This document shows positions 6,769-8,645 of a stretch of DNA of 8,645 nt, one piece after another (positions within the stretch are counted from its first letter, which is position 1; each line of letters opens with the position of its first letter). Made by a program: the position numbers and the translations under genes. The notes beneath the pieces were generated by a model that made no database searches, was not told where the DNA came from, and was given only the letters and a program-made list of their open reading frames with translations. The DNA is from Verrucomicrobiota bacterium (GTDB taxonomy: Bacteria > Verrucomicrobiota > Verrucomicrobiia > Chthoniobacterales > UBA10450). The stretch is taken from the NCBI GenBank assembly GCA_003219095.1, contig QHPM01000289.1:1-8645 (forward strand), given 5' to 3'.

Positions 6769-7415
6769 AGCTCGTCGTCACCGCCGGACCGACGCGGGAG
6801 CCGATCGATCCGGTTCGTTTCCTGAGCAATCGTTCTTCCGGAAAAATGGGGTATGCCATTGCGTCGGCCGCGATCGAAGCGAATCACGAAGTCGTTCTCA
6901 TTTCCGGCCCGGTAAATCTTGCGCCGCCCGCCGGTGCAAAATTGGTGAACGTGATCACGGCTGATGAAATGCACGCTGCGGTCCATGAAGCGGTGCACGA
7001 TTGCGACGTGCTGGTGATGTGCGCCGCAGTCTCGGATTACAAACCGGCGCATGTTGCCGAACAGAAAATCAAAAAACGCGATGAGAAATTTTCGCTCGAA
7101 CTAATTCCGGCGCGCGACATTTTGAAATCGCTTCCGCCATCCCGAAATTTTTTCGCGGTTGGTTTCGCCGCGGAAACAAATGACGTGGAAGAACATGCTC
7201 GCGCGAAACTTGCTACAAAGAATTGCGACATGATGGTGGCGAATGATTTGAGCGATCCCGACATCGGGATGGAAAGTGATGAAAATGCGGTCACGATTTT
7301 TTCGCGCGGCGGCGAAAGCGAAACAATTTCGCGTACTTCCAAAAAAATTATCGCGCGCGAACTCGTGAAAATAATTTGCAGAAACGCGAAAAAAGTTTTG
7401 ACAAAAAAATTCTGA
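6765..7415 (+). CDS. coaB: Phosphopantothenate-cysteine ligase (stand-alone CoaB)
   Basis: CoaB couples 4'-phosphopantothenate to cysteine through a nucleotide-activated intermediate, the step before CoaC. The 216-residue product begins [20 protein letters not shown], the normal start of the CoaB half of CoaBC. It shows N22 in [13 protein letters not shown] (E. coli N210 equivalent), AAVSDYKPA (87-95), KIKK (101-104) with the lysine expected to activate the substrate, and [13 protein letters not shown]. The frame is open upstream inside coaC, but the GTG at 6765-6767 overlapping the coaC TGA is the natural start. The arrangement could be a true gene split, a -1 frameshift site or a sequencing error; both halves being complete favours a true split. 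The C-terminus is Lys-rich ([10 protein letters not shown]). Identification is secure. Confidence 0.93.
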   Translation: MKLVVTAGPTREPIDPVRFLSNRSSGKMGYAIASAAIEANHEVVLISGPVNLAPPAGAKLVNVITADEMHAAVHEAVHDCDVLVMCAAVSDYKPAHVAEQKIKKRDEKFSLELIPARDILKSLPPSRNFFAVGFAAETNDVEEHARAKLATKNCDMMVANDLSDPDIGMESDENAVTIFSRGGESETISRTSKKIIARELVKIICRNAKKVLTKKF

Positions 7416-7417
7416 GG

Positions 7418-7480
7418 ATGAATGAACTCCTAAGTGAAGTTTCTCAAACCCTTCACAGACCCACCGCGATTGCGGATTGA
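7418..7480 (+). CDS. Possible 20-residue small ORF after coaB
   Basis: ATG at 7418, three nt after the coaB stop, opens MNELLSEVSQTLHRPTAIAD, then TGA. There is no separate ribosome-binding site, so translation would depend on coupling to coaB. Two hairpins (GTGAAG/CTTCAC at 7434-7439 and 7451-7456; CCGC-GATT-GCGG at 7464-7475) lie inside it. It may be a leader peptide, or only a structured leader with a chance ORF. I recognise no family. Confidence 0.2.
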   Translation: MNELLSEVSQTLHRPTAIAD

Positions 7481-7482
7481 AA

Positions 7483-7488
7483 GGGGGG
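7483..7488 (+). promoter_or_regulatory. Strong Shine-Dalgarno for the lysine-rich micro-ORF
   Basis: AAGGGGGGAA ends 6 nt before the micro-ORF ATG, with the G-run 8 nt away, the best-looking ribosome-binding site in the window. It lies in an unpaired stretch between hairpin 7464-7475 and the ORF. Most other genes here have weak or no such site, so its strength supports translation of the micro-ORF. Confidence 0.6.
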
Positions 7489-7496
7489 AATAGTCG

Positions 7497-7556
7497 ATGC
7501 CAGCAAAAAGAAAGAAAGCGGCCAAGAAAAAATCAGCGAAGAAAAAGAAGCACTAA
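7497..7556 (+). CDS. 19-residue lysine-rich micro-protein
   Basis: ATG at 7497 encodes MPAKRKKAAKKKSAKKKKH followed by TAA. Ten of 19 residues are Lys, with one Arg, one His and four Ala, like a histone-H1 or Hc1-type tail. Support comes from the G-rich Shine-Dalgarno 8 nt upstream and the strong terminator about 60 nt downstream. The stop codon lies within a perfect hairpin, GCACTAA-CGCA-TTAGTGC (7550-7567). By composition it could bind nucleic acid or polyanions, but that is inference. Alternatives are a translated regulatory leader, a chance purine-rich ORF within a small RNA, or the degraded tail of a longer histone-like gene. No family is recognised; conservation of the peptide in related genomes would decide. 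Confidence 0.5.
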   Translation: MPAKRKKAAKKKSAKKKKH

Positions 7557-7597
7557 CGCATTAGTGCGCTTCACGGCTCTGAAACTTTTTCGGAGCC
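7550..7597 (+). other. Two hairpins after the micro-ORF
   Basis: GCACTAA-CGCA-TTAGTGC (7550-7567) is a perfect 7-bp stem enclosing the micro-ORF stop. GGCTCTGA-AACTTTT-TCGGAGCC (7575-7597) is an 8-bp stem with one G-U pair and a U-rich loop. Neither is followed by a U-tract. Together with the terminator downstream they make a densely structured 3' region. Confidence 0.6.
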
Positions 7598-7614
7598 AAA
7601 ACCCAAACGTTAAC

Positions 7615-7652
7615 CCGGGAGGAGAATTTAATTTCTCCTCCCGGTTTTTTTT
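7615..7652 (+). terminator. Strong rho-independent terminator
   Basis: A perfect 12-bp stem, CCGGGAGGAGAA (7615-7626) with TTCTCCTCCCGG (7633-7644), encloses the loop TTTAAT and is followed by eight T residues (7645-7652). This is a textbook intrinsic terminator and the only clear one in the window. It closes the transcript carrying the micro-ORF and possibly read-through from yicC-gmk-coaC-coaB. Confidence 0.95.
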
Positions 7653-7741
7653 ATAACGCCTCACCATGGAGGGCGGAGATCTGCGACGCGGGCGGACTTG
7701 CTGAGCTCGCCCCTGCACTGCCCTCACTGGCGCTTTGCGTC

Positions 7742-7771
7742 CGTCTCTCCCATAGGAAGAGAGAGGAGAGA
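7742..7771. repeat. Inverted repeat, 9-bp arms
   Basis: CGTCTCTCC (7742-7750) and GGAGAGACG (7763-7771) are exact complements around a 12-nt purine-rich loop. No U-tract follows. It may be another dispersed palindrome or part of a leader. Confidence 0.5.
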
Positions 7772-7869
7772 CGCCGCGCTGGGCATGCAACGCTCACCGT
7801 TCAATGCGACGCGTCTTTATGAAACGCCGAGACCAGAATCTCTTTCATCATTCGGACTTTGTCCTTCCT

Positions 7870-7904
7870 TCGTCATTCGTCATTTGTCATTCGTGATTCG
7901 TCAT
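7870..7904 (+). repeat. 7-bp tandem array TCGTCAT, five copies
   Basis: The five consecutive units are TCGTCAT, TCGTCAT, TTGTCAT, TCGTGAT and TCGTCAT, ending 52 nt before the phosphatase ATG. The 7-bp period equals that of the unrelated AACRTCG array at 2097-2127. In one frame it reads as the repetitive peptide FVIRHLSFVIRHL, which is not a gene. Confidence 0.8.
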
Positions 7905-7956
7905 TTAATGCTGTTTTCCTGGTGCACTTCCTCATGTTTGTGCGAGCTAATCTCTC

Positions 7957-8645
7957 ATGAGGCATTATCTCGACGCCGCCGTGAAAGCGGCTTGCGCCGC
8001 CGGCGAAATGCTGCGGCAAAACTTCGAGAAACCGATGCAGGTGAATCAATCCACCAAGCACGATATCAAACTCGAAATCGATGTGCGCGCCCAGGAATTG
8101 ATCACGCAATTGTTGCTCAAAGAATTTCCGCAGCACGCACTCTACGGCGAAGAAGGAATCGTCGGCGATCAAGCGAGCGAATTCCAATGGGTGGTCGATC
8201 CGCTCGATGGAACGGTAAATTATTACTACGGCATTCCGCATTTTTGCGTCTCCATCGCGCTGCGCTGCCAGGCCGAGATTATTGTCGGCGTCATTTTCGA
8301 TCCGATCCGCGACGAACTTTGGACGGCGCAAAAAGGAGCGGCCCCAAAATTAAACGACCGCGAATTTCGGGTGAGCGAGCGCGCCGATTTGGCGGAGGCG
8401 ATCGTTTCGGTCGGTCTTTCCAAAACCGGGGTCACCATCGAAGCTGGGATTCCGTTGCTGCAAACGATGGTGCATCGCGCGCGCAAATGCCGGTTGCTCG
8501 GCAGTGCCGCGCTCGACATGGCTTATGTCGCGTGCGGCCGATTCGACGCCTACATCGAGCAGGGTATCAGTTTGTGGGACGTCGCGGCCGGTTGGATTTT
8601 AGTTGAGACTGCCGGCGGCAGCGTCGACATGCGGCCGCGAAAAGA
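7957..8645 (+). CDS. suhB: Inositol monophosphatase family protein, 3' end beyond the right edge
   Basis: The frame from ATG 7957 is open for 229 codons to the window edge. The product begins MRHYLDAAVKAACAAGEMLR and is a Mg-dependent sugar-phosphate phosphatase of the IMPase/FBPase superfamily. Metal ligands are visible: E65 in YGEEG, D81 and D84 in WVVDPLDGTVNYYYG, and D208 in LWDVAAGWILVETAGG. The GVIFDPIRDELW and LGSAALDMAYVACGRFDAY blocks are also typical. Homology supports this ATG, although no Shine-Dalgarno is visible and the ATG lies in the right arm of a small inverted repeat. The likely substrate is inositol-1-phosphate, but relatives act on histidinol phosphate, fructose-1,6-bisphosphate or PAP, so the symbol is tentative. 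Only the last C-terminal part is missing. The large frame at 7698-8606 is its shadow. Confidence 0.9.
   Translation, partial: MRHYLDAAVKAACAAGEMLRQNFEKPMQVNQSTKHDIKLEIDVRAQELITQLLLKEFPQHALYGEEGIVGDQASEFQWVVDPLDGTVNYYYGIPHFCVSIALRCQAEIIVGVIFDPIRDELWTAQKGAAPKLNDREFRVSERADLAEAIVSVGLSKTGVTIEAGIPLLQTMVHRARKCRLLGSAALDMAYVACGRFDAYIEQGISLWDVAAGWILVETAGGSVDMRPRK

Larger units (their letters stand above)
7653..7956. other. Non-coding, repeat-bearing stretch before the phosphatase gene
   Basis: I see no credible gene in these 304 nt. The longest frame entering it (from 7698) continues out of frame through the phosphatase gene and is a shadow. It contains an inverted repeat (7742-7771) and a 7-bp array (7870-7904). 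A short inverted pair, CCTCATG/CATGAGG (7930-7936 and 7956-7962), has its right arm across the phosphatase ATG. The phosphatase promoter should lie here; TTTAAT at 7904-7909 is a possible -10 box without a convincing -35 box. Confidence 0.6.

Noticed and set aside
7698..8606. A long plus-strand frame of 302 codons
   Set aside because: It is out of frame with the phosphatase gene (ATG 7957), which has all IMPase motifs. Its own sequence is Arg/Ser-rich, starts in repeats and has no recognisable domain.

Overview
The window is about 8.6 kb of bacterial chromosome that looks like a member of the Verrucomicrobiota, probably a soil Chthoniobacterales-type genome. This is inferred from gene content, protein flavour and dispersed repeats; there is no rRNA to confirm it. 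The DNA is moderately GC-rich. I see no phage, transposase, CRISPR array or tRNA. The genes are mostly housekeeping, and the notable material lies between and around them.

Layout. On the minus strand from 2081 down to 1 lie rnhC (RNase HIII), a pseudo-receiver/DUF4388 (PATAN) protein, and a helical protein of unknown function that starts on an ATGA overlap and runs off the left edge. From about 2181 everything is on the plus strand: mutY (adenine glycosylase), trpB (tryptophan synthase beta), yicC (YicC/YloC family), gmk (guanylate kinase, TTG start overlapping yicC), then coaC and coaB as two separate genes with a GTGA overlap (coenzyme A synthesis). After coaB comes a hairpin-rich segment that carries a 19-residue lysine-rich micro-ORF behind a strong Shine-Dalgarno and ends in a strong intrinsic terminator. 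About 300 nt of non-coding, repeat-bearing DNA follows, and an inositol-monophosphatase-family gene runs off the right edge.

Repeats. Several repeat families are seeded into and around the genes. Two 86-nt hairpin elements have about 30-bp arms and a partly conserved 26-nt loop; one of them supplies the last codons and stop of trpB, the other fills the gmk-coaC gap. Related fragments lie just upstream of yicC and across the coaC start. A perfect 29-nt palindrome sits in frame inside mutY. Two different arrays with a 7-bp period lie upstream of mutY and of the phosphatase gene.

Function. The plus-strand genes serve nucleotide and cofactor metabolism (gmk, coaC/coaB, trpB), RNA metabolism (yicC) and DNA repair (mutY; rnhC on the other strand). 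The most interesting points are the structured micro-ORF locus at 7418-7652, the absence of a standard start codon for a full-length MutY, the Asp-to-Glu change at a MutY catalytic position, and the capture of a repeat as the C-terminal tail of TrpB.
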